Part shown: positions 1 to 6,959 of the stretch, in pieces | Layout: each line of letters starts with the position of its first letter | Position numbering within the stretch: the first letter of the stretch is position 1 | NCBI GenBank assembly: GCA_002343425.1 | Contig: DDSO01000109.1 | Coordinates: 2,534 to 28,176, forward strand | Origin: Brevundimonas sp. UBA2388 | GTDB lineage: Bacteria; Pseudomonadota; Alphaproteobacteria; Caulobacterales; Caulobacteraceae | Length of the DNA stretch: 25,643 bases | Reading direction: 5' to 3' | Program-made: the position numbers and the translations under genes | The notes under the pieces: generated by a model | Told to the model about the DNA's origin: nothing | What the model saw: only the letters and a program-made list of their open reading frames with translations | Databases searched by the model: none

Positions 1-399
1 TTCACCTTCGTCTGCCCGACCGAGATCGCGGAATTCGCCTCGCTGGCGCGCGAGTTCAACGACCGCGACACCGTGGTGATGGGCGGCTCGACCGACAATG
101 AGTTCGTGAAGCTGGCCTGGCGCCGCGACCACGCCGACCTGTCGAAACTGCCGATCTGGCAGTTCGCCGACAACGGCGGCAAATTCGCCCGCGACCTGGG
201 CGTCCTCGACGAGGCCGAGGGCGTCGCCCTGCGCGCCACCTTCGTGGTCGACCCGCACAATGTCGTGCAGCACGTCTATGTCACCAATCTGAACGTGGGC
301 CGCGCGCCGGCCGACACCCTGCGGGTCGTCGACGCCCTTCAAACCGACGAACTGTGCGCCTGCAACCGCCCGGTCGGCGGCGAGACGCTGGCGGCTTAA
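1..399 (+). CDS. ahpC: Alkyl hydroperoxide reductase AhpC (peroxiredoxin), 5' end missing
   Basis: This is the C-terminal 132 residues of a typical 2-Cys peroxiredoxin; the gene enters from outside the window in frame 1. The peroxidatic cysteine is visible at visible residue 5 in FTFVCPTE. The end carries DELCACN, with cysteines at visible residues 119 and 121. That CxC resolving motif is the one known from mycobacterial-type AhpC, which is reduced by AhpD rather than by AhpF. The next gene is ahpD, which fits. Role (known for the family): cytoplasmic reduction of H2O2, organic peroxides and peroxynitrite. About 45 N-terminal residues should lie upstream of base 1. The identification is secure; the start cannot be seen. 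Confidence 0.95.
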   Translation, partial: FTFVCPTEIAEFASLAREFNDRDTVVMGGSTDNEFVKLAWRRDHADLSKLPIWQFADNGGKFARDLGVLDEAEGVALRATFVVDPHNVVQHVYVTNLNVGRAPADTLRVVDALQTDELCACNRPVGGETLAA

Positions 400-422
400 G
401 CCGTCCGATCTACCTGAACCGG

Positions 423-454
423 AACAGGCGGCGGCTGCGGCTGCCGCCTGTTTT
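423..454 (+). terminator. Rho-independent terminator between ahpC and ahpD
   Basis: A perfect 10-bp stem (AACAGGCGGC at 423-432, GCCGCCTGTT at 443-452) encloses a 10-nt loop and runs into a short T tract (TGTTTT at 449-454). It sits 24 nt after the ahpC stop and 29 nt before the ahpD start. It would end most ahpC transcripts and let some through to ahpD. Confidence 0.7.
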
Positions 455-483
455 GTATCCTGACCAAGTTTCGAGGACTCCCC

Positions 484-1017
484 ATGTCGATTGACGCCCT
501 CCGCGACCTGATGCCCGCCTACGCCAAGGACATCTCCCTGAACCTCGGCTCGCTCGCCTCGGAGACCGTGCTCAACGACCAGCAGAAATGGGGCTGTTTC
601 CTCGCCTCGGCCCATGCGATCGGCGTCGCGCCGGTGGTCAAGGCGATCGAGGCCCAGGCGGCGACGGTCCTGTCCCCCGAGGCGATGAACGCGGCCAAGG
701 CCGCGGCCGCCATCATGGGCATGAACAACATCTACTACCGCTCGCTGCACCTGATGAAGAACCACGAGTACACGACCATCCCCGCCCGCCTGCGGATGAA
801 CGTCCTGGCCAATCCGGGCGTCGACAAGATGGATTTCGAGCTGTGGTCGACGGCCGTCTCGGCCATCAACGGCTGCGGCGCCTGCCTGGACGCCCATGAA
901 GGCGCGCTGCGCCAGCACGGCGTGCCGGCGACCCATGTGCAGACCGCCCTGCGGATTGGCGCGGTCGTTCACGCCGCCAGCCGGATCGCGGCGTCGGAAG
1001 CGGCGCTGGCCGGCTAG
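484..1017 (+). CDS. ahpD: Alkylhydroperoxidase AhpD
   Basis: A 177-residue protein of the AhpD/carboxymuconolactone decarboxylase family. The redox motif CGACLDAH gives Cys131, Cys134 and His137, and Glu119 precedes it by 12 residues. This matches the spacing of Glu118, Cys130, Cys133 and His137 in Mycobacterium tuberculosis AhpD. Known role: AhpD is the dihydrolipoamide-linked disulfide reductase that recycles AhpC and has weak peroxidase activity of its own. The start ATG has GAGG seven bases upstream. It follows ahpC after an 84-nt gap containing a terminator. Its stop overlaps the stop of the convergent LytTR gene by four bases. Confidence 0.95.
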   Translation: MSIDALRDLMPAYAKDISLNLGSLASETVLNDQQKWGCFLASAHAIGVAPVVKAIEAQAATVLSPEAMNAAKAAAAIMGMNNIYYRSLHLMKNHEYTTIPARLRMNVLANPGVDKMDFELWSTAVSAINGCGACLDAHEGALRQHGVPATHVQTALRIGAVVHAASRIAASEAALAG

Positions 1018-1802
1018 CCGACCGGCGCGGCCCAGTCCGTGCCCTTGAGGGCGGCGGCGTAGGTCCGGCTGACCGGGGCGGACGCACCGTCCGACAGGGT
1101 CAGGGCGCCCCGGCCGCCCTTCCAGCGCACGGCCTCGACGGCGGTCCGCGCCACCCACCAGGAGCGGTGGGTGCGAAAGCCGTCCATCCCCGACAAGGCC
1201 TCCAGTGCGTCGCCGAGCCGCATCAGCACCAGGGCCGACCCGGCCTCGGTGCGGACGCGCAGATAATGGTCCTCAGCCTCGACCGCGACCAGCCGGGCCC
1301 GCGCCAGACGCGGCGGCAGGCGGGTGCGGATGGCGGCGGGCGCCAGACCTTCGGGAACCGGACGGGGCGCATCCCGGCGGTTCAGCGCCTTTCGGGTCAG
1401 CCAGGCCAGAACCACCACCGCAACATTGATGGTCAGGACATCCGGCATGACCTGCAGGATGCGTTCGGCCGAGAGTCGCGCGCCAAGGAGGAGCACCGGC
1501 AGGAAGGAGATCCAGAGGGCGATAGCCGGGGTCATGGCCGTCAGCTGGGCGACGACAAACAGCCGCGGGCGGCCGGACAGGCGGCCGGCGACCAGCGGCT
1601 CGATGACGGCGGCGATGACGCCCCCGCCAACCATCGCCATCTGCCAGTAGAAATAGCGGAACGGCGGCGGCGTCTCCGCCGTGCCGAAGGGGGCCACCGC
1701 CGCCAGAAAGAGGCCGAACAGCACGAGGGCGGCCAGTTCCGCCGCCCCGGACCGGCCCAGCCTGAGGGCCCCGAACCGTCTGATCGCCTCGCCTGCCGTC
1801 AC
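1014..1802 (-). CDS. Membrane-anchored LytTR-family transcriptional regulator
   Basis: A 262-residue protein with about four hydrophobic segments (roughly residues 20-40, 52-72, 82-108 and 120-137). A LytTR DNA-binding domain follows at about 163-254, recognisable from AEDHYLRVRT, the HRSWWVA stretch and PVSRTY near the end. LytTR domains bind paired direct repeats; here the receiver domain is replaced by a membrane anchor, so the signal is probably sensed in or at the membrane (inference). I chose the GTG at 1802 because GGAG lies six bases upstream; longer in-frame versions up to 1931 would run through the repeats and the divergent gene's RBS. The divergent neighbour is a DUF2306 membrane protein, a plausible partner or target. 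The signal is unknown. Confidence 0.85.
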   Translation of the reverse strand: MTAGEAIRRFGALRLGRSGAAELAALVLFGLFLAAVAPFGTAETPPPFRYFYWQMAMVGGGVIAAVIEPLVAGRLSGRPRLFVVAQLTAMTPAIALWISFLPVLLLGARLSAERILQVMPDVLTINVAVVVLAWLTRKALNRRDAPRPVPEGLAPAAIRTRLPPRLARARLVAVEAEDHYLRVRTEAGSALVLMRLGDALEALSGMDGFRTHRSWWVARTAVEAVRWKGGRGALTLSDGASAPVSRTYAAALKGTDWAAPVG

Positions 1803-1810
1803 GCCCCGCT

Positions 1811-1844
1811 CCGTTCGCGAAGGGAGCCGTCCCGTTCGCGAAGG
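1811..1844. promoter_or_regulatory. Paired 13-bp direct repeats, probable LytTR operator
   Basis: CCGTTCGCGAAGG occurs at 1811-1823 and again, identically, at 1832-1844, exactly 21 bp (two helical turns) apart. Each copy contains the 8-bp palindrome TTCGCGAA. LytTR regulators such as AgrA and ComE are known to bind direct repeats about two turns apart. The pair lies in the 104-bp gap between the LytTR gene and the divergent DUF2306 gene; the proximal copy touches the LytTR gene's own Shine-Dalgarno. Autoregulation and control of the neighbour are inferred. Confidence 0.55.
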
Positions 1845-1906
1845 CGAGGCTGACACGCCCTCCCGGACCGGTTCAACCCATGCCGGCCCACAGGGGAGCC
1901 GGCGGC

Positions 1907-2548
1907 GTGACGAGAGTGATTGCGACAACAATGTTCGGCCTGATGGCCGTTCTGGCCCTCGGCGTCGCGCTGGTCAGCGCGCGCTATCTGCTGCCCGCGG
2001 TTCCGTTCCCGGCGCCGCCGATGGTGAGCCAGATCGCCGACTGGCCCATGGCGGTGCTGGCCCATGTGGGCGGCGGGGTGGTCGCCCTGGTCCTGGGATC
2101 TTTCCAGCTGGTCACCCGGCGCGGACCCCGGCGAATCTGGCACCGCTGGGCGGGGCGGACCTATGTTCTGGCGTGTCTGATCAGCGCGGTCGCCGGCTTC
2201 TGGCTGGCGCTGCATGCCTCGGCGGGTCCGGTGGCGACGGCCGGTTTCGGCGGACTGGCCGTCGCATGGTTCAGCGCCACCGTCATGGGCTGGCGCAAGG
2301 CCGTCACGGGCGAGTTCGCCCAGCATCGCCGCTGGATGATCCGCAGCCTGTCGCTGACCTTCGCGGCGGTGACGCTGAGGATCATGCTGCCGATGATCCC
2401 GTTGACCGGTCTGGAGTTCGACGTCGGCTATCGCGCGATCTCCTTCCTGTGCTGGGTTCCCAACCTGCTTCTGGTCGAGGCCTGGCTCAGGCTGTTCGGC
2501 TGGGAGGCCGGGCCCCAGCCCTCGCCGTATTCGATGAAGCGGCGCTGA
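1907..2548 (+). CDS. DUF2306-family integral membrane protein
   Basis: A 213-residue, very hydrophobic protein with about five to six membrane segments. It shows the features of the DUF2306 family: a histidine in the second helix (His53, AHVGGG), WHRWAGR (His79) after it, and HRRWMIRS (His140) before a further helix. Spaced histidines in helices recall haem- or redox-active membrane proteins, but no function is established. The GTG at 1907 is preferred to the ATG at 1880 because GGGGAG ends eight bases before it. It is divergent from the LytTR regulator and probably belongs to the same regulatory unit. It ends 17 nt before the stop of the convergent murI. Confidence 0.75.
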   Translation: MTRVIATTMFGLMAVLALGVALVSARYLLPAVPFPAPPMVSQIADWPMAVLAHVGGGVVALVLGSFQLVTRRGPRRIWHRWAGRTYVLACLISAVAGFWLALHASAGPVATAGFGGLAVAWFSATVMGWRKAVTGEFAQHRRWMIRSLSLTFAAVTLRIMLPMIPLTGLEFDVGYRAISFLCWVPNLLLVEAWLRLFGWEAGPQPSPYSMKRR

Positions 2549-2551
2549 AGA

Positions 2552-2574
2552 CCGGCCTTCAGAAGTCAGGCCGG
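2552..2574. terminator. Possible bidirectional terminator hairpin
   Basis: A perfect 7-bp inverted repeat (CCGGCCT at 2552-2558, AGGCCGG at 2568-2574) with a 9-nt loop lies between the convergent DUF2306 gene and murI, overlapping the murI stop. It has no T tract, so it may only pause transcription or protect 3' ends. Confidence 0.3.
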
Positions 2575-3417
2575 CGTGAAGGTCAGGGGCGCGCCCCAGA
2601 ACTGGCTGACCAGATCAGACTGGGGGCCGGCCTTGCCGGTGGTCAGGAAGTCGCGACGGCCCGAGCCACCGAGGTCGTATTCGGGATGGCGCGCGAAATA
2701 CCGGTCGAGGGCGTCGGCGACGGCCGTGGGCTGGTGGATCACCGGCGTTCCCGGCGGCAGGGCCGCTGCAAACAGGTCGGCGACGATCTCATAGTGGGTG
2801 CAGCCTAGGATGGCCTGGTCCGGATGTCGGCCGATGCGGCGGCGCAGGGCGTCGACGTGGTCATCGACCACCACCTTCAGCTCCTCGGCCGGGGCGCCGA
2901 GCTCGATGAGGCCCGCGAGGCCCGGGCAGGGCTCGGAGAAGACGGCCAGATCCTCGCGCCGCTTGTCGATCTCGATCTCATAGACGCGGCTCATGGCCGT
3001 GGCGGCGGTGCAGAAGACGCCGGTGACGTCGATGGCCTCGATCTTGTCGCCGTGGCGCTCGGCCTCATAGTCCCAGGGCATGCCGGTGGCGGCCTCGATG
3101 GTCGGAACGATGATGCCCAGAACATTGACGGGACGGCCGTGACGCGCGCGCGCCTCGGGCACCCAGCTCTGCTGCAGACGACGAAGAGCGATGGCCGAGG
3201 CGGTGTTGCAGGCCAGGACGATGACATTGGCCCCGGCCTCGAACAGCCGCTCGCAGCCCGCGCGGGTCAGGTCGACGATTTCCTCGCCGCCGCGCCCGCC
3301 ATAGGGGGCGTTGGCCTGGTCGGCCAGATAGACGAAGTCCCGGTCAGGGAACCGTCGTGTCAGTTCGCGGTGGACCGTCAGGCCGCCCACGCCGGAGTCA
3401 AATACGCCAATCGCCAT
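2566..3417 (-). CDS. murI: Glutamate racemase MurI
   Basis: A 283-residue cytoplasmic enzyme that interconverts L- and D-glutamate and supplies D-glutamate for peptidoglycan. The family's N-terminal DSGVGGLTV motif starts at residue 7. The two catalytic cysteines are present: Cys70 in ACNTAS and Cys206 in LGCTHYE. The length is usual, with a modest insert around residues 112-130. AAGG lies seven bases before the ATG. It follows the exported-protein gene on the same strand after 48 nt, so the two may be co-transcribed; nothing links their functions. Confidence 0.95.
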   Translation of the reverse strand: MAIGVFDSGVGGLTVHRELTRRFPDRDFVYLADQANAPYGGRGGEEIVDLTRAGCERLFEAGANVIVLACNTASAIALRRLQQSWVPEARARHGRPVNVLGIIVPTIEAATGMPWDYEAERHGDKIEAIDVTGVFCTAATAMSRVYEIEIDKRREDLAVFSEPCPGLAGLIELGAPAEELKVVVDDHVDALRRRIGRHPDQAILGCTHYEIVADLFAAALPPGTPVIHQPTAVADALDRYFARHPEYDLGGSGRRDFLTTGKAGPQSDLVSQFWGAPLTFTPA

Positions 3418-3465
3418 GCCGCGGCCTTTAGACGGATTTGGGTTCGGGAGAAACGGTCCGTCTAC

Positions 3466-3924
3466 TCAGCAGCCTTCAGGGGGGCGGGTTCCGTCCGGTC
3501 GCCCGGCAGGACACTGAGCCCTGTGCGACCGTTCCTCGCGGGCCATCTTCTTTTCCGCGAGGTGGTCCAGCATTTCCTCGGCTTGGTCTCTCAGATCGTC
3601 CCGCGCGACCTCAGCGATCAACGCCATGATCATCTGGACGGCCACCTCAACAGGCATATCCGCCAAGTCCAGCGCCTCAGCCTGTTGCATCGCCTGCGCC
3701 TCCGCCTCAGCCAAAAGCGCGGCTCCGGAAACCGCCGGGCGTTGGGCGCGGGCGCGGGCCCAATCGCCGAGCGGGCGCGGCAGAGCCGGCTGGACGCCCT
3801 GGGTCGGCCGGGACGGAGCGATTCGGTCGGGTGATCGCTGGCTCGGGGGTTCCTGGGCCAGGAGGGGAGCCGCCGGAGCGGACATGACCAGCGCTGCGAA
3901 CAGGAAAGTGCGGTAACGGGACAT
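3466..3924 (-). CDS. Hypothetical exported protein
   Basis: A 152-residue protein of no family I recognise. Residues 1-23 form a signal peptide ending in LLAQ. A proline-rich stretch follows (about 24-52), then a helical region rich in Ala, Glu and Met (about 65-130), and a charged tail with cysteines near the end (AQCPAG and the final Cys). The ATG at 3924 is favoured over one nine codons upstream because GGAG lies eight bases before it and the signal peptide begins cleanly there. It lies upstream of murI on the same strand. A periplasmic location is inferred from the signal peptide only. Confidence 0.6.
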   Translation of the reverse strand: MSRYRTFLFAALVMSAPAAPLLAQEPPSQRSPDRIAPSRPTQGVQPALPRPLGDWARARAQRPAVSGAALLAEAEAQAMQQAEALDLADMPVEVAVQMIMALIAEVARDDLRDQAEEMLDHLAEKKMAREERSHRAQCPAGRPDGTRPPEGC

Positions 3925-4014
3925 CGTTCGGTCTCCAGGCTGCGACGGCACCCTCCCATATCTTACGCCGCGTTCATGTGACCGTCATCCAGGATGCGCG
4001 TAGGGTAGCCGGAA

Positions 4015-4026
4015 GGTTCATGAACC
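4015..4026. promoter_or_regulatory. 12-bp perfect palindrome upstream of the M3 peptidase gene
   Basis: GGTTCATGAACC is a perfect palindrome ending two bases before the Shine-Dalgarno (GGAG at 4029-4032) of the M3 peptidase gene. It could be an operator or a small leader hairpin. No binding protein can be assigned. Confidence 0.25.
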
Positions 4027-4039
4027 ACGGAGAATACCC

Positions 4040-6214
4040 ATGCACAGACGCCAGCTTCTCGTCGCCGGGGGCAGCTTGTTCGCCCTTTCGGCCTGCGCCG
4101 CCAACGGCATGTCCCTGGGCGGCGGAACCTCCGCCGCGACCCTGGCCTCCGACGCCGCCGCCGCCCGCGCTGTCCTGCCGGTGCAGACGCCGCGCGCCGA
4201 GCTGCTGCAGGTCTGGACCGGTCCGTACGAGGGGGTGCCGCCCTGGGACCGGGTGACCGCCGACAAGCTGAAGACGGCCATCCTCGAGGGCATCGAGCTG
4301 CAGCGCGCCGAATATGCCGCCATCGCCGACAATCCCGAACCGCCGACCTTCGCCAACACCCTGGTGGCCAGCCAGATGGCCGGCGAACCCCTGGGGCGGG
4401 CGCTGGCGATGTTCGGCGTCATGACCGGCAATATCGGCTCGCCCGACTATCAGGCGGTGCAGCGCGAGGTGGCGCCGATCCTGACCCAGGCCGGCAATGA
4501 GATCACCTTCAACGAACGCCTGTTCCAGCGCGTCAAGACGGTCGCCGACAACGCAGCCGCCCATGGCCTGAGCGCCGAACAGACCCGTCTGGCCGAGCGC
4601 AGCCGTGACGCCTTCGTGCGCAACGGGGCCGCCTTGGACGCGGCCGGCAAGGCCGAACTGGGCCGGATCAACACCGCCCTGTCCAACGCCTTCACCAGCT
4701 TCGGCCAGAAGGTCGTGGCCGACGAGAACGCCTGGACCGTGATCCCGACCGAAGCCGGCGTCGCCGGCCTGCCGGCCTCGAACAAGGCCGCCGCCGCCGC
4801 CGCCGCGCGGTCGCGCAACGTCGAGGGGTGGGCCATCGTCAACACGCGCTCGAGCGTCGACCCCTTCCTGAGCTTCGGCGATGACCGCGCTATGCGCGAG
4901 GTTGTCTGGCGCAAATTCGTCAACCGCGGCGACAATGGCGACGCCAACGACACCAATGCGACCATCGCCGAGATCGTCCGCCTGCGCGACCAGCGGGCCA
5001 AGCTGCTGGGCTTCGCCAACCACGCCGAATGGCGGATGCAGGACACGATGGCCAAGACCCCGGCCGCGGCCATGGGCCTGATGAACCGGGTCTGGGCGCC
5101 GGCCAAGGCGCGGGTCATCGAGGAGGTCGCCGACATGCGGGCGATCGCCGGTCACGAGATCGAGCCGTGGGATTATCTCTATTATGCGGAGAAGGTCCGG
5201 AAGCAGAAGTACGACCTCGATCAGAACGAGCTGAAGCCGTATTTCGAGCTCAACAACGTCAAGCGCGGCGCCTTCTACATGGCCGGGCGGCTGTACGGAT
5301 TCGACTTCACCCCGGTGCCGGCCGGCAGCGTCCCGGGCTTCCATCCGGACGTCGAGGTGTTCGAGGTCACCAACAAGGCCGACGGCAGCCATGTCGGCCT
5401 GTTCTATTCCGACGACTTCTCGCGCGCGGGCAAGCGGTCGGGGGCCTGGGCCACGACCTATCGTTCCTATTCGACCTATGACGGCGTCAAGAATGTGCTG
5501 TCGTCGAACAACAACAACTTCACCAAGGCCGAGGGCGGCCAGCCGATCCTGATCTCGCTGGACGACGCCCAGACCCTGTTCCACGAGTTCGGCCACGCCC
5601 TGCACTCGCTGTCAGCGGCCTATACCTATCCGGCCCTGGGCGGCACGCCGCGCGACTATGTGGAGTATCCGTCGCAGGTGCATGAGCACTGGGTGCTGAG
5701 CCGGCCGATCCTCGACGGCTATATGAAGCATGTGGAGACCGGCCAGCCGATGCCGCAGTCGCTGGTCGACAAGATCGAGGCGTCCGGCACCTTCAACCAG
5801 GGCTATGACACCGTCAGCTATCTGTCCTCGGCCCTGGTCGACATGGACCTGCACACCCAGGCGACGCCGCCGACCGACATCGACGCCTTCGAGCGCGAGA
5901 GCCTGGCGCGGTACGGCATGCCGAAGGAGATCGTGATGCGGCACCGCCTGCCGCAGTTCAATCACCTGTTCACCTCGGACGCCTATTCCGCCGGCTACTA
6001 TTCCTACCTCTGGTCGGAGGTCATGGACGCCGACACCTGGGCCTATTTCGAGGAGTCGGGCGACGTCTTCAATCCCGACATCGCGGCCCGCTACAAGGCC
6101 ATCATCCTGGCCGAGGGCAACACCACCGACCGCGCCGAGGCCTATCGCCGCTTCCGCGGCCGCGACCCGGATGTGACGGCTCTGCTGAAGGTTCGGGGCT
6201 TCCCGACGTCCTGA
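4040..6214 (+). CDS. M3-family zinc peptidase (Dcp/oligopeptidase-like), Tat/lipobox signal
   Basis: A 724-residue metallopeptidase. The zinc site is HEFGH at residues 515-519 with the third ligand Glu542 in DYVEYPSQ, 23 residues later, as in peptidyl-dipeptidase Dcp and thimet oligopeptidase. Known role of the family: cleavage of short peptides, in Dcp removal of C-terminal dipeptides. The N-terminus reads MHRRQLLVAGG then LSAC, that is a twin-arginine pair followed by a lipobox with Cys at about residue 19. This suggests a folded, Tat-exported periplasmic lipoprotein. GGAG lies seven bases before the ATG. The C-terminal half (about 240-720) is the catalytic M3 fold. The gene ends in a strong terminator and appears monocistronic. 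I cannot separate Dcp from other M3A members by eye. Confidence 0.9.
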   Translation: MHRRQLLVAGGSLFALSACAANGMSLGGGTSAATLASDAAAARAVLPVQTPRAELLQVWTGPYEGVPPWDRVTADKLKTAILEGIELQRAEYAAIADNPEPPTFANTLVASQMAGEPLGRALAMFGVMTGNIGSPDYQAVQREVAPILTQAGNEITFNERLFQRVKTVADNAAAHGLSAEQTRLAERSRDAFVRNGAALDAAGKAELGRINTALSNAFTSFGQKVVADENAWTVIPTEAGVAGLPASNKAAAAAAARSRNVEGWAIVNTRSSVDPFLSFGDDRAMREVVWRKFVNRGDNGDANDTNATIAEIVRLRDQRAKLLGFANHAEWRMQDTMAKTPAAAMGLMNRVWAPAKARVIEEVADMRAIAGHEIEPWDYLYYAEKVRKQKYDLDQNELKPYFELNNVKRGAFYMAGRLYGFDFTPVPAGSVPGFHPDVEVFEVTNKADGSHVGLFYSDDFSRAGKRSGAWATTYRSYSTYDGVKNVLSSNNNNFTKAEGGQPILISLDDAQTLFHEFGHALHSLSAAYTYPALGGTPRDYVEYPSQVHEHWVLSRPILDGYMKHVETGQPMPQSLVDKIEASGTFNQGYDTVSYLSSALVDMDLHTQATPPTDIDAFERESLARYGMPKEIVMRHRLPQFNHLFTSDAYSAGYYSYLWSEVMDADTWAYFEESGDVFNPDIAARYKAIILAEGNTTDRAEAYRRFRGRDPDVTALLKVRGFPTS

Positions 6215-6265
6215 CGGGGTCCATGACGCTCGCCGAGCGGCGGCTCGTTGGCGACAACAACAACG

Positions 6266-6295
6266 GGGCCGGCGGAGCGATCCGCCGGCCCTTTT
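6266..6295 (+). terminator. Rho-independent terminator of the M3 peptidase gene
   Basis: A perfect 11-bp stem (GGGCCGGCGGA at 6266-6276, TCCGCCGGCCC at 6281-6291) with a GCGA tetraloop is followed by TTTT at 6292-6295. It lies 52 nt after the peptidase stop and just before the end of the convergent UrcA gene. Confidence 0.88.
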
Positions 6296-6300
6296 GCTTG

Positions 6301-6603
6301 TCAGAGAATAATCGGCAGGCGGCTGAGCGCGTAGTCGACCTGGACTGCGCCGGGCAGCTGACGGACGGCCTCATCGCGGAAGGCCGTGCGGCAGAAGGCG
6401 CGGTCGTTGATGCGGCTGCCAGGCCGTTTGACGCCCCGGCACATCCGGGAGGCGGCGGCGGCGACACGGGCGTCGAAAGCGTCCGCCCCGGCGGCGCTCG
6501 AAAGATCGAGATCGCCCCATTGTACGCGGGCCTCCCCGGCGGAGGCGGCGCTGGCTGCGAGGCTGACAGACAGGGCGGCGACGAGAGAAGCGAGGGTTTT
6601 CAT
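6301..6603 (-). CDS. UrcA family exported protein
   Basis: A 100-residue exported protein. Residues 1-22 form a signal peptide ending ASAG. The mature part begins with the family's WGDLDLSSAAGADAF-type stretch, then has two cysteines (Cys55 in MCRG, Cys71 in AFCRTAF) that probably form a disulfide, and an ADEAV/DEAV-like helix. UrcA proteins are small periplasmic proteins common in Caulobacterales and sphingomonads; their function is not known. AGGAG lies six bases before the ATG. It is convergent with the M3 peptidase gene and divergent from ffh. Confidence 0.8.
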   Translation of the reverse strand: MKTLASLVAALSVSLAASAASAGEARVQWGDLDLSSAAGADAFDARVAAAASRMCRGVKRPGSRINDRAFCRTAFRDEAVRQLPGAVQVDYALSRLPIIL

Positions 6604-6759
6604 GGCGATCTCCTGCGGAGGTCTGCGTCGCTCGTGGCGGCGACGGCGTTCAGATGCGCCCGCCCCGTTTCAGCCGCGTGAGCGTTCCGAGGCGAAATCG
6701 CGACGCAGGATGAATTCGCGGAAAGCTGAACGGTGATCAGGCTGAACCTGTCCCCTGCC

Positions 6760-6788
6760 TTGTCTTCGCCCCCCTTTTCCGCCATAAG
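6760..6788 (+). promoter_or_regulatory. Possible ffh promoter
   Basis: TTGTCT (6760-6765) and CATAAG (6783-6788) are 17 bp apart, each matching four of six bases of the housekeeping consensus. A start near 6795 would give ffh a leader of about 165 nt that includes the hairpin at 6867-6894. Evidence is weak. Confidence 0.25.
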
Positions 6789-6866
6789 CCGCCGCTTCCG
6801 ACGCAAGTGAACCTCGCGTCTCCACCATCACGACCCCGGTTCCGACCGGACGAGGATGGCGAGAAC

Positions 6867-6894
6867 CCTCCGCCGACGTGATCGTCGCCGGAGG
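6867..6894 (+). repeat. Hairpin in the ffh leader region
   Basis: CCTCCGCCGACG (6867-6878) and CGTCGCCGGAGG (6883-6894) pair over 12 positions with one C/C mismatch around a TGAT loop. It lies 65 bp before the ffh start. It could be an attenuator-type or mRNA-stability hairpin; no clear T tract follows. Confidence 0.4.
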
Positions 6895-6959
6895 CCATTT
6901 CGCTATGGAGACCGTCTCACCCGTTGGATGTGGTGGCCCGCAGGGCTGACGAGGTTTGT

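Larger units (their letters stand above)
6604..6959. other. 356-bp divergent gap between the UrcA gene and ffh
   Basis: No convincing gene is present. The gap must hold the promoters of both divergent genes. One plausible plus-strand promoter (6760-6788) and one 12-bp hairpin (6867-6894) are described separately. A 68-codon minus-strand reading frame that overlaps the UrcA start lacks family features and is not accepted. Confidence 0.6.

Noticed and set aside
3974..5605. 543-codon minus-strand reading frame opposite the M3 peptidase gene
   Set aside because: Composition is Gly/Asp/His/Val-rich as expected for the antisense of a GC-rich gene; no family features, and the plus strand encodes a clear M3 enzyme.
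6600..6806. 68-codon minus-strand frame before the UrcA gene
   Set aside because: Overlaps the UrcA start, has no Shine-Dalgarno or family features, and shifts from charged to Ser/Ala-rich without structure.
6740..6900. SRP 4.5S RNA or tRNA gene upstream of ffh
   Set aside because: The conserved SRP RNA core and tRNA features (T-loop, acceptor pairing) are not present.
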